From NCBI GenBank assembly GCA_015075635.1, contig JABTUA010000003.1, positions 992,001 to 1,056,000 on the forward strand: a stretch of DNA of 64,000 nucleotides, in the 5' to 3' direction. The notes under the pieces were generated by a model. It saw only the letters and a list, made by a program, of their open reading frames with translations. It was not told where the DNA came from and made no database searches. Made by a program: the position numbers and the translations under genes. Positions 40,902-48,800 of this stretch are shown here, piece after piece. The stretch's first letter is position 1; every line of letters starts with the position of its first letter. The DNA is from Polyangiaceae bacterium (lineage in GTDB: Bacteria; Myxococcota_A; Polyangia; Polyangiales; Polyangiaceae).

Positions 40902-41801
40902 ATGAAACGCGAAGTCCAGGCCTTTTTCGACCAGCGCACCTTCACGCTCAGCTACGTCGTCTGGGACGAAGAGACACGAGACGCGGTGGTGATCGACGCG
41001 GTGCTCGACTACGAGCCGGTCGGCTCCTACACGTGGACCGAGTCGGTCGATCAGATCTCGACCTTCGTGCGGGAGAAGGGGCTGAAGCTGCACTACGCGC
41101 TCGAGACCCACGCCCACGCCGATCACCTGTCGGGCGCTCAGCTGCTGCGCCGTCGCTTCGACGCTCGAGTCGTGATCGGCGAGCGCATCCGCGAGGTGCA
41201 GGAGGTCTTCAAGAACGTGTTCGACTTGGGGCCCGACTTCGCCGTGGACGGCAGTCAGTTCGACCAGCTGGTGAAGGACGGCGAGGTTTTTCACGCGGGT
41301 AGCCTCCCCATCGAGGTCATCGCCACGCCGGGTCACACCCCCGGCTGCGTGAGCTACCAGATCGGGGACGCAGTGTTCACCGGTGACGCGCTGTTCATGG
41401 AGGACTACGGCACCGGACGTACCGACTTCCCGAAGGGCTCGGCGGAGGCGCTGTACGACTCGATCCAGAAGCTCTATGCCCTGCCGGACTCGACGAGGGT
41501 GTTCGTCGGGCACGACTACCTGCCGAACGGTCGGAAAGTGAAGTGGGAGACCACCATCGGAGCTTCGAAGCGCCTGAACGTGCAGCTCAACGCGGCGACG
41601 AGCCGGGAAGAGTTCGTCAAGATGCGTACCGAGCGCGACAAGGGTCTGGCCGCTCCCAAGCTGCTCTTCCCCAGCGTTCAGGTGAACGTCAACGCCGGCA
41701 AGCTGCCGGAGCCCCGGCCGAACGGCATCCGCTACCTGGCGACTCCCCTGAACTTCCTGCGCAAGGCGGACGAGCTCGGCGAGCCGATCGGCTGGAAGTG
41801 A
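40902..41801 (+). CDS. MBL-fold persulfide dioxygenase-like hydrolase
   Basis: This 299-residue protein starts at ATG 40902 after GAGAGGA. Metallo-beta-lactamase motifs are complete: THAHADHLSG, TPGHTPGCVSY, VFTGDALFM and FVGHDYLPNGR, with an extended C-terminal part typical of the Blh/type II persulfide dioxygenase group. These use mononuclear iron to oxidise glutathione persulfide to sulfite. Neighbours for sulfur-anion transport fit. The Usp gene follows after seven bases. Confidence 0.88.
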   Translation: MKREVQAFFDQRTFTLSYVVWDEETRDAVVIDAVLDYEPVGSYTWTESVDQISTFVREKGLKLHYALETHAHADHLSGAQLLRRRFDARVVIGERIREVQEVFKNVFDLGPDFAVDGSQFDQLVKDGEVFHAGSLPIEVIATPGHTPGCVSYQIGDAVFTGDALFMEDYGTGRTDFPKGSAEALYDSIQKLYALPDSTRVFVGHDYLPNGRKVKWETTIGASKRLNVQLNAATSREEFVKMRTERDKGLAAPKLLFPSVQVNVNAGKLPEPRPNGIRYLATPLNFLRKADELGEPIGWK

Positions 41802-41808
41802 GCGACTC

Positions 41809-42591
41809 GTGCCCGTAATCGTCCACACCACCGACCTCTCCGGCGACGACTCGGCAGCCTTCGCCCACGCCGTGGCCCTGGCGGCGCGGCGCGGCGCGAA
41901 GCTCTGCAGTGTGCACGCCTGCACCGGCCCTGCGCCGGAGCGGGGCTTCCCCGATGCCACGCGCTTGCTCGAGAGCTGGCGCTCGGAGCGCGAGCCCGTC
42001 GCCCACGAGGCGATGCTCCACCAGTGCTGCGATGACGTCACCGACACGCTGCTAGACGCGCTCCGGCGCGTGGAACCCGAGCTGGTGGTCACGGCGACTC
42101 ACGGCAGGACCGGCGTGGCGCGCATCTTCTCCGAGAGCGTCGCGGAGTCGGTGGCGCGCAACGTGAAGGTCCCCACGCTGATCGTGCCGCTCGCCGGCGA
42201 CGGCTTCGTGGACCCCGCGACCGGGGCAGTTCGGCTAGGCCGCGTGCTGGTCCCCGTGGGTAACGCCGGCGACGCCGAGCGTGGCCTCCGGGCGGCGGTC
42301 TGGCTGCTCGAGCTGGCGGCGGTGGGCGACGCCGAGATCGTGCTGCTCCACGTGGACGACGGCACCCCGATGCCCGCAGTGACGCTACCGGAGGGGGTGA
42401 CCACGCGCGTGCGCCTGGCCAAGGGTGCGCTCGAGGACGCCATCGTCGAGGCGGCGAAGAGCGAGCGCGCCTGTGTGATCGTGATGGCCACGCACGGCCA
42501 CGACAGCATGTCGGACGTGCTGTTCGGCAGCCACACCGAGCGAGTGCTCGGCGCCGCCGGCTGTCCCATCCTGTCGGTGCCCCTGGCGTGA
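41809..42591 (+). CDS. Tandem universal stress protein
   Basis: This 260-residue protein starts at GTG 41809, seven bases after the hydrolase stop. It has two Usp domains: the first with IVHTTDLSGDDSAAFAHA and VVTATHGRTGVARIFSES; the second with VLVPVGNAGDAERGLRAAVW and VIVMATHGHDSMSDVLFGSHTE. The G-x2-G-x9-G/S nucleotide-binding pattern is visible in part. It is probably part of the sulfur-stress transcript and immediately precedes the sigma-54 activator. Confidence 0.9.
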   Translation: MPVIVHTTDLSGDDSAAFAHAVALAARRGAKLCSVHACTGPAPERGFPDATRLLESWRSEREPVAHEAMLHQCCDDVTDTLLDALRRVEPELVVTATHGRTGVARIFSESVAESVARNVKVPTLIVPLAGDGFVDPATGAVRLGRVLVPVGNAGDAERGLRAAVWLLELAAVGDAEIVLLHVDDGTPMPAVTLPEGVTTRVRLAKGALEDAIVEAAKSERACVIVMATHGHDSMSDVLFGSHTERVLGAAGCPILSVPLA

Positions 42592-42625
42592 AACGTGAAA
42601 CATGCTAGAAACGCCGGTGTGAAAC
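42590..42625 (+). promoter_or_regulatory. Four same-orientation GAAAC boxes at the activator gene start
   Basis: GAAAC occurs at 42590, 42597, 42608 and 42621, spanning the Usp stop and the first codons of the activator gene. The same core forms the palindrome at 39830-39847 and recurs before the persulfide dioxygenase gene. This may mark autoregulatory binding. Confidence 0.35.
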
Positions 42626-43932
42626 GCGATGCCGAGCCGTCGGGGTCGTTGCCTGCCCTGGCGCTGACCGAGGCCGCGGGCGCGGCGCTGGTGCTGGATC
42701 GCGAGCTCTCGGTGGTGCTGGCCACGGAGTCCGCCGAGCGCCTACTGGGCCCAGTGAAGCTGGGCGTCTCGGCGCCGAAGCTGCTCTGCGCCGAGGGCGC
42801 GAAGCGGCCCATCGCCGAGGCCCTGGTCGCGGGGCGTTCGGTGCGCGCCGTGATCCCCAAGCCCCGACCCGCCGACGGCGAGCGGCTCTTGGAGGTGCGC
42901 TCACTCCCGCTGCGGCACGACGGCGAGCTCTCGGGCTGGCTGCTCCTGCTCGAGGACGCCGGCCCCGCCGACGAAGGCGCCGTGGAGTTTCACGGCATGT
43001 GGGCGCGCACCGCCAGCATGAAGCACGTGTTCCACGTCATCGAGCAGGTGGCTGCCGACGACGTCACCGTGCTGGTGCGAGGCGAGACCGGCAGCGGCAA
43101 GGAGCTGGTCGCGCGGGCGCTGCACACGCTCTCGCGGCGCAGCGCAGGGCCGTTCCGAGCGCTCAACTGCGCAGCGCTACCCGGTAACCTGCTGGAGAGC
43201 GAGCTCTTCGGTCATGTGCGGGGCGCGTTCACCGGCGCCGTGAAGGACACGCCGGGCCACATTCAGCTGGCGCACGGCGGCACGCTCTTCCTGGACGAGA
43301 TCGCGGAGATGCCCCTGGACCTCCAGGCAAAGCTCTTGCGCGTGATCGAGACGCGGAGCGTGATTCCGGTCGGGGCGCGAGAGCCGATTCCGGTGGACGT
43401 TCGCATCGTGTCCGCCACGCACCGCTCGCTCCGCGCCGAAGTCGAGGCCGGACGCTTTCGAGCGGATCTGATGTACCGCTTGCGCGTCATCCCGATCTTC
43501 CTGCCGCCGCTGCGCGAACGACGCGAGGACATCGTGCTGATCGCGAATCAGCTGATCGCGCAGGCGAACGAGGGCGCGCGGCGGCGCATCGAGCGCATCG
43601 CTCCCGCCGCGGAGGCGGTGCTCACGCGCTACGACTGGCCCGGCAACGTGCGCGAGCTGCGGAACGTCTTGGCCTATGCCTACGCCATCGGCAAAGGCCC
43701 CATCCTCCTGCCCAGCGAGCTGCCCTGGGAGCTCTCGGAGCCGAAGCTCGAAGACCGCGGCGAAGGCAGCGAGAGCATCGCTCGGAGGAGCGGCGAGCTG
43801 GACGCCGAAGGCCAGCGCATTCTGGCCGTGCTCGAGCGGGCCGGCGGCAGCAAGAGCCGCGCTGCCAAGGTCTTGGGCATGAGCCGCGTCACGCTCTGGC
43901 GCCGGCTCAAGGCACTGGGCATCGAAGGCTGA
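42595..43932 (+). CDS. Sigma-54-dependent activator (PAS-AAA+-Fis), FisR-like
   Basis: This protein has 445 residues from GTG 42595 (GTG 42619 possible), beginning four bases after the Usp stop. A PAS-like N-terminus (about 25-120, with one Cys at 65) is followed by the AAA+ domain: Walker A GETGSGKE (163-170), GAFTGA (210-215), GGTLFLDEIAEMP and RADLMYRLRV. The C-terminal HTH_8 is SKSRAAKVLGMSRVTLWRRLK. It lacks a receiver domain, so it senses directly. FisR-type activators sense sulfane sulfur and switch on sulfide oxidation genes; that role fits the neighbours but is inferred. Confidence 0.9.
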   Translation: MKHARNAGVKRDAEPSGSLPALALTEAAGAALVLDRELSVVLATESAERLLGPVKLGVSAPKLLCAEGAKRPIAEALVAGRSVRAVIPKPRPADGERLLEVRSLPLRHDGELSGWLLLLEDAGPADEGAVEFHGMWARTASMKHVFHVIEQVAADDVTVLVRGETGSGKELVARALHTLSRRSAGPFRALNCAALPGNLLESELFGHVRGAFTGAVKDTPGHIQLAHGGTLFLDEIAEMPLDLQAKLLRVIETRSVIPVGAREPIPVDVRIVSATHRSLRAEVEAGRFRADLMYRLRVIPIFLPPLRERREDIVLIANQLIAQANEGARRRIERIAPAAEAVLTRYDWPGNVRELRNVLAYAYAIGKGPILLPSELPWELSEPKLEDRGEGSESIARRSGELDAEGQRILAVLERAGGSKSRAAKVLGMSRVTLWRRLKALGIEG

Positions 43933-44008
43933 CGACGCAGACATTGCGCACCTCTCTCTGCCTGGTGCTGGGATCATCCCGGTACTCAGAGTGCGACAGG
44001 AGGCGAGG

Positions 44009-44785
44009 ATGCGACGTTTGCTTTTGCTGGGTGTGGTTTCTGCTCTGGCGCTCGCGGGCTGTGGAGGCGACGACGACGGAGGGGGTGGCAGCGGCGGTAG
44101 CGGCACGGGCGGCAGTGGCACCGGCGGCAGCGGCACCGGCGGCAGCGGCACCGGCGGCAGCGCTGGCTCCGGCGGCGCGGCGGGCACTGGCGGCGCGGCG
44201 GGCAGCGGCGGCGCGGCGGGCAGCGGCGGCGCGGCGGGCAGCGGCGGCGCGGCGGGCAGCGGCACCGGCGGCAGCGGCACGGGCGGCAGCGGCACCGGCG
44301 GCAGCGGCACCGGCGGCAGCGGCACCGGCGGCAGCGGCACGGGCGGCAGCGGCACCGGCGGCGGCAGCGGTGCGTTCTGGCCCGCGGCTTACAACGCGAG
44401 CTGCACGCCGGCGAAGAGCTCCCCGGGCAATCACAGCGGCTTCTCCGGCATGGAGTGCGTGAACTGCCACAAGCAGGGCGGCACGGCTTCCGGCAAGAAC
44501 TGGCAGTTCGGCGGCGTGGTCTGGAGCAGCGCGGCTGCCACCGACGGGGCGCCCAACGTCGAGGTCGGCGTGAAGGACGGCACGAACTTCATCTACGCCT
44601 GCACCGACAGCAAGGGGTTCTTCTTCGCGGACACCAAGAACACCACGGCCCCGAACTGGGCGACGGCGGAGATCCGCATCCGCTCGGCGACGGGCGAGAA
44701 GACCATGCTGACCAAGGCGGTCCAGGCCGGCACCTGCAACGCCTCGGCCTGCCACGCCGGCACGACGAAGCTGGTCAAGCCCTGA
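44009..44785 (+). CDS. Lipoprotein with Gly/Ser/Thr linker and CxxCH motif
   Basis: This 258-residue protein starts at ATG 44009, preceded by CAGGAGG. The signal ends LALAGC, and about 95 residues of repetitive GSGTG/GSGGA linker follow. The mature domain contains MECVNCHKQGG, one c-type heme attachment motif, and a later CNASACH that resembles a degenerate one. The domain between has a carboxypeptidase-regulatory-like beta pattern (VGVKDGTNFIYACTDSKG). It could be a surface monoheme cytochrome. Confidence 0.75.
   Translation: MRRLLLLGVVSALALAGCGGDDDGGGGSGGSGTGGSGTGGSGTGGSGTGGSAGSGGAAGTGGAAGSGGAAGSGGAAGSGGAAGSGTGGSGTGGSGTGGSGTGGSGTGGSGTGGSGTGGGSGAFWPAAYNASCTPAKSSPGNHSGFSGMECVNCHKQGGTASGKNWQFGGVVWSSAAATDGAPNVEVGVKDGTNFIYACTDSKGFFFADTKNTTAPNWATAEIRIRSATGEKTMLTKAVQAGTCNASACHAGTTKLVKP
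44086..44370 (+). repeat. 15-base tandem repeats encoding GTGGS and GSGGA
   Basis: Tandem units GGCACCGGCGGCAGC (flanks) and GGCAGCGGCGGCGCG (centre) encode the linker. The near-perfect DNA repetition indicates slippage or strong codon constraint. Confidence 0.85.
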
Positions 44786-44788
44786 CGG

Positions 44789-45532
44789 TCAGGCCGGCTG
44801 CTGGTGCTCCGGCAGCGTCTTCAGGAACGGCGCGCGCAGGGCCTCGATGTGATCGTCGATGCGCTCTTCGCTCCAGTCGGCGGTCGAAATCGGAGGCAAG
44901 AACACGATCTTCACCTCAGCCGGCTGGAGCAGCAGGCTGGAGCGCTTCCAGACGTTCTGAAGGCCGATGGTGACCATCGGCACGACGGGCAGCCGCGTCT
45001 CGAGCGCCATGTGGACGATGCCCTTCTTGAACGGGAGCAGGCGCCCGCTGTCGGAGCGGGTGCCCTCCGGCAAGATGCACAGGTGGAGGCCGTGCTCGCG
45101 AATGAAACGGGCCGTTTTGCGGAGCGCGGCCTTCGCGCGCTCGGTCCGCTGCCGGTCCACGAACACGTGCCCGGCGAGCCACCAGGCCTGCCCGTAGAAG
45201 GGGTATAAGAAGACCTCCTTCTTGGCCACGCCCACCGTGCCTCGCGGCGTCAGCCAGATGGTGGTGAAGGCGTCCAGTATCGAGGTGTGATTGCAGGCGT
45301 AGATGGCCGGGCGCGCGGCGCTGACGTTCTCGAGCCCCTCCACGGTGACTCGACAACCCGTCCACCACAGGACCGTGCGGCCGATGGCAGTGCCGAAGGC
45401 GTTGGTGACGTAGATGCGGCCCACGCGCCATGGCAGGAGCACGAGCAAGAGCGGCGTCATCGCCGCGACGAGCAAGCCGACCGACACCAAGCCGAGCCCG
45501 ACGCGGAGCAGGCTCTGGGCGCGGTGCAGCAT
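44789..45532 (-). CDS. plsC: 1-acyl-sn-glycerol-3-phosphate acyltransferase
   Basis: This 247-residue protein starts at ATG 45532 with an N-terminal membrane stretch (VGLLVAAMTPLLLVLLPW). It has the acyltransferase motifs ACNHTSILDAF (H-x4-D), GHVFVDRQ and LPEGTRSDSG, followed by PVVPMVTIG. It transfers an acyl chain to lysophosphatidate in phospholipid synthesis at the inner membrane. It is convergent with the heme-type lipoprotein gene and divergent from a small exported protein. Confidence 0.92.
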   Translation of the reverse strand: MLHRAQSLLRVGLGLVSVGLLVAAMTPLLLVLLPWRVGRIYVTNAFGTAIGRTVLWWTGCRVTVEGLENVSAARPAIYACNHTSILDAFTTIWLTPRGTVGVAKKEVFLYPFYGQAWWLAGHVFVDRQRTERAKAALRKTARFIREHGLHLCILPEGTRSDSGRLLPFKKGIVHMALETRLPVVPMVTIGLQNVWKRSSLLLQPAEVKIVFLPPISTADWSEERIDDHIEALRAPFLKTLPEHQQPA

Positions 45533-45594
45533 GGAAGAGCCCTCTTACCACCTCCCTTCGCCGGCAGGGGCGGGCGCGATAAGATCGGGCGAAC

Positions 45595-45894
45595 ATGAGC
45601 CAAGCGCCGAAGCTCGCCCTCGCCTGCGGGGCGCTCACGCTGTTTTCGTTCGCCAACTTCGCCAGCTCCGAGCCCAGTCCACCGGTGGTGAGGTTCCCGG
45701 TGGAGCAGCCGGTCGCGCTCTCGGCGCGCGTCGCCCTGCTCGAACAGAAGGTCCATGCCCTCGAGCAACGTCTGAAGGCGCACGAGGCTGCCCACAAGGC
45801 CACGCCGCCAACGGGTGTTCTGGCCGACCCTTGCGAGCCTCCGTACACCGTGGACCCCCAAGGCATGCGCATCCCGAAGTGGGATTGTCTCTAG
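45595..45894 (+). CDS. Small exported protein with coiled coil and DPCEPPYT C-terminus
   Basis: This 99-residue protein starts at ATG 45595. It has a signal-like N-terminus (KLALACGALTLFSFANFASS) and a short coiled coil (ARVALLEQKVHALEQRLKAH). Its C-terminus runs DPCEPPYT...IPKWDCL. The last part matches the end of the split kinase at 3830 (DPCDPPFT...VPKPECF): same two Cys, same PP and PK. The shared tail may bind the same partner in the periplasm. Confidence 0.7.
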   Translation: MSQAPKLALACGALTLFSFANFASSEPSPPVVRFPVEQPVALSARVALLEQKVHALEQRLKAHEAAHKATPPTGVLADPCEPPYTVDPQGMRIPKWDCL

Positions 45895-45918
45895 CCTAGG
45901 CCGAGTAGTCGGCGCACT

Positions 45919-46209
45919 TCACAAGAGGCATCGTTCGACCTCGTCGACGCTCGGGGCCTTCATCGCGCACTCCCACTGGGCACGAGACACCTTGGTGCTG
46001 CACTTGGCGAAATCGGTCGAGCCCGCGGCCTTCAGGCGCGCGCTCTGCTTGGTGCGCTCGAGCTCGTCATCGCTGACGCCGCGGCGTTCTTGCCTGACGA
46101 GCAGCTCGGTGTAGTGGTCGAGGAGCTGGTTGCACTCGTCTGGGTCGAGCGGCCTGCCGCAGCCCGCGAGCATGCCGAGCAGCGACGCGCAGAGGGTCAG
46201 TCGAAGCAA
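45919..46209 (-). CDS. Small four-Cys lipoprotein, paralogue B
   Basis: This protein has 96 residues from TTG 46209, with AAGGAGG ten bases upstream inside the end of the previous gene (13-base overlap). The signal ends GMLAGC. The mature helical part has DEC ... KC ... WEC ... RC spacing as in paralogues A (14341) and C (46197). Function is unknown; the overlapping tandem arrangement indicates duplication. Confidence 0.68.
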   Translation of the reverse strand: MLRLTLCASLLGMLAGCGRPLDPDECNQLLDHYTELLVRQERRGVSDDELERTKQSARLKAAGSTDFAKCSTKVSRAQWECAMKAPSVDEVERCLL

Positions 46210-46505
46210 TCCTCCACGACCTCCTTGCTCGTCTTCGCGTTGCGGACGCATGTCATCGCTTTCTCGGTGATGCGGCGGCCGACGCACTCCTTCAGCATCG
46301 ACTCTCTCACGCTCTTCTTGGTGGCTTCGATCTCGTCGGCCACCGCCTGCGCGTTGCCGGGGTTCTTCTTCTCGAGCTCGAGCCGCGCGACGCGCTCGAC
46401 GATCTCCTCGCACTCCGCCTCCGAGGCGGGATGACCGCAGCCCATCGCTCCGAACGCGGCGGCCACGATGGCGGTCGAGACGCGACGGAGCAGGCTTCGA
46501 GACAT
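46197..46505 (-). CDS. Small four-Cys lipoprotein, paralogue C
   Basis: This 102-residue protein starts at ATG 46505 with signal ending AAFGAMGC. The mature part has AEC ... EC ... TC ... DC in a mostly helical context (VERVARLELEKKN, EIEATKKSVRESM). It lies upstream of and overlaps paralogue B. Both are probably disulfide-braced helical hairpins on the outer face of a membrane. Confidence 0.72.
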   Translation of the reverse strand: MSRSLLRRVSTAIVAAAFGAMGCGHPASEAECEEIVERVARLELEKKNPGNAQAVADEIEATKKSVRESMLKECVGRRITEKAMTCVRNAKTSKEVVEDCFD

Positions 46506-46592
46506 CGGGGGGTGGGCTTATCCCGAAGGGAGGTCGTTTTCAAAGGGCGCAGAAATCTGGACGAGTGTACAGGTCTTGCTAGGCTTGACCCA

Positions 46593-47360
46593 ATGTCCAG
46601 GACGCGTGAGGCCGCGGCGGAAGCCGTGACGCCGGAGCTGTTGCTCCGCAAGGCCACACTCGCCCGCACGTCCGGCCTTCGGGCCAAGTACGCCCTCCGC
46701 GCGCTGGATCGGGGTGGCCGCATCAGCCGCACCACTCGGGCGATGCTGCTCAGACAGCTCTACCTGTCGCACATGGAAGCGCGGCGTTTCGAAGAGGCGC
46801 TGGGCGTCGCGCAGCAGATCGTGAGCCTCGACGTGATGCCGGACGTGGCGCGTCAAGACGCCGCGAGGGCTTGCCTGGGCCTCGGCGATCAGGACGGCGC
46901 CGTCGCGCACCTCAGGCTGGCGAGTCGCGTGAGCCCGCCCTCTCGCCGCGCGTTCCACCTCTGGACGCTGGGCAGCGTGCTGTACCTGGCGGGGCGCTAC
47001 CGCGACGCGATCGGAGCGCTGTCGCGGGCTTGTCGCTGGGGTACGACGGACCGACCGCTCTATCAAGCGCAGCTGGCCCTGTCGCGGCTGGCCGGCGGCG
47101 AGGCCCTCGACCCAGCGGAGGTCCGCGGGCTCCGGGAGCGACTGGCAGACGCGCCCTGCGGCCAGGGCTACGGGCAGTTCGTGCTCGGGGAGCTGGCCTT
47201 CCACGAAGGGGACTTCGAAGCGGCTCGCCAGTACCTCCAGGGCTTCGTCCGCCGCTCCACCGGGGGCCGGGTCGCGCTCGCGGTGGCGCTGAACGGGGAA
47301 ATCGCGCGGGCGCGGCGCCTTCTCGGCAGAATCCGCAGGAAGAAGAAGAAGAACGAGTGA
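46593..47360 (+). CDS. TPR-like protein
   Basis: This protein has 255 residues from ATG 46593. It has no signal peptide; repeated helix pairs (RRFEEALGVAQQIVSL, GDQDGAVAHLRLASRV, GRYRDAIGALSRACRW, EGDFEAARQYLQGFV) follow the tetratricopeptide pattern. The C-terminus is Arg/Lys-rich (RRLLGRIRRKKKKN). It is probably a protein-interaction scaffold. It is 48 bases upstream of the DsbD-like gene on the same strand. Confidence 0.75.
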   Translation: MSRTREAAAEAVTPELLLRKATLARTSGLRAKYALRALDRGGRISRTTRAMLLRQLYLSHMEARRFEEALGVAQQIVSLDVMPDVARQDAARACLGLGDQDGAVAHLRLASRVSPPSRRAFHLWTLGSVLYLAGRYRDAIGALSRACRWGTTDRPLYQAQLALSRLAGGEALDPAEVRGLRERLADAPCGQGYGQFVLGELAFHEGDFEAARQYLQGFVRRSTGGRVALAVALNGEIARARRLLGRIRRKKKKNE

Positions 47361-47408
47361 CCCGGCCTCCACACCGGGCGTGCTCGGCACTAGACTAGGC
47401 GAAGCTCG

Positions 47409-48755
47409 ATGCCGCGCGTCCGCTGGACACCGTTCTCAATCGTGCTGCTCGCGCTGACGGCCTGGTCCGTCGGCGCCGAAGCGGCGGAGAATGCCTGCAC
47501 CGTCGTGGGAGCGGCGGTCGACGCCGGCGGCGGTGACGCCTTCACCCGAGCGCTCTCGAAGGGGCCTGGCTACGCCGCGCTGGCCGCGCTGGTCGGAGGG
47601 CTACTGGTCAGCCTCACGCCCTGCGTCTACCCGATGATCGCCGTGACGGTCAGCGTGTTCGGCGCGCGGGAGGCGCGCAGCCGGGCGCAAGGTGTCCTGC
47701 TCTCGCTGGCCTTCGTGCTGGGCATCGTGGCCATGTTCGTGCCGCTCGGGCTGGTCGCGGGCCTGACCGGCGGCATGTTCGGCGCGGTGCTGCAGAGCAA
47801 GTGGGTCATCGTCGGCATCAGCGTGCTCTTCCTGGCCATGGCGGCCAGCATGTTCGGCGCGTTCGAGTTCACGCTGCCTTCTTCTCTCACCAACAAGCTG
47901 GCGACGGTCGGCGGCATCGGCATGAAGGGCGCGTTCGTGCTCGGGCTGGTCTGCGGGGTGATCGCCGCCCCGTGCACCGGTCCCGTGCTCACCGGCATCC
48001 TGACCTGGATCGCGAAGACGCAGAGCGCCGGCCTCGGTGCGCTGGCCATGGCCGCCTTCGCCCTCGGCCTCGGCGCGCCGTTCTTCCTCGTCGGTGCCTT
48101 CGCGGTTCAGCTGCCGAAGAGCGGACGCTGGATGGTGCACGTGAAGTCGCTCCTGGGCGTCGTGCTGGTCGTGGTCGCGCTCTGGTTCCTGGCCTCGGCG
48201 TTCCCCGCCATGACCCGGCTGGTGGTCCCAAGCTCGACCTTCCTCGCGGTCGCGGCGGGCGCCGTGCTCTTGGGCCTTCTGCTCGGGGCGGTGCACCGCT
48301 CGTTCGAGGAGCCCGGCGCTGCGGCGAAGGCGCGCAAGGGCCTGGGCATTCTGCTGACCACGTTGGGAGCCTTCGCGTTCATCGCCGGGCTCTCCAAGCC
48401 CTCTCGCACGTTGGCCTGGGAAGAGCTCAGCGTGGCGGATGCGCGTGCCAAGGCGGCGACGGAGAAGCGGCCGCTCCTGCTGGACTTCACCGCGGCCTGG
48501 TGCGGTGCCTGCAAGGAGCTGGACAAGCACACCTTCAGCGAGGAGAGCGTGGCGCAAGAAGCTGGGCGATTCGTCGCCGTCAAGGTCGACGCGACCGACG
48601 ACGAAGATCCGGTGGTCGCCGCCACCATGAAGGAGCACAAAGTCGTGGGCCTGCCGACCGTGCTCGTCTACGACTCCAGGGGAGCCGAGGCGGTGCGCTG
48701 CACCGACTTCGTCGCGGCGAAGCCGTTCCTCGAAGCCATCAAGAGCGTGAACTGA
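47409..48755 (+). CDS. DsbD-like thiol:disulfide interchange protein (no N-terminal alpha domain)
   Basis: This protein has 448 residues. It has a signal peptide, then eight membrane segments of the CcdA/DsbD-beta type with the electron-carrying Cys in SLTPCVYPM and AAPCTGPVL. The C-terminal thioredoxin domain has FTAAWCGACKELD and GLPTVLVYD. The family moves reducing power from cytoplasmic thioredoxin to periplasmic proteins. The N-terminal periplasmic alpha domain of E. coli DsbD is missing, as in shorter ScsB/CcdA-Trx forms. Confidence 0.9.
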   Translation: MPRVRWTPFSIVLLALTAWSVGAEAAENACTVVGAAVDAGGGDAFTRALSKGPGYAALAALVGGLLVSLTPCVYPMIAVTVSVFGAREARSRAQGVLLSLAFVLGIVAMFVPLGLVAGLTGGMFGAVLQSKWVIVGISVLFLAMAASMFGAFEFTLPSSLTNKLATVGGIGMKGAFVLGLVCGVIAAPCTGPVLTGILTWIAKTQSAGLGALAMAAFALGLGAPFFLVGAFAVQLPKSGRWMVHVKSLLGVVLVVVALWFLASAFPAMTRLVVPSSTFLAVAAGAVLLGLLLGAVHRSFEEPGAAAKARKGLGILLTTLGAFAFIAGLSKPSRTLAWEELSVADARAKAATEKRPLLLDFTAAWCGACKELDKHTFSEESVAQEAGRFVAVKVDATDDEDPVVAATMKEHKVVGLPTVLVYDSRGAEAVRCTDFVAAKPFLEAIKSVN

Positions 48756-48800
48756 ACCGGGTCCGGAGCTCGGCTGCCCGAGCCCCGAACACGCGGTGAT

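Noticed and set aside
44086..44370. Tandem repeats that could suggest a CRISPR array
   Set aside because: Units are contiguous, in frame and encode Gly/Ser/Thr linker; there are no unique spacers and no cas genes.
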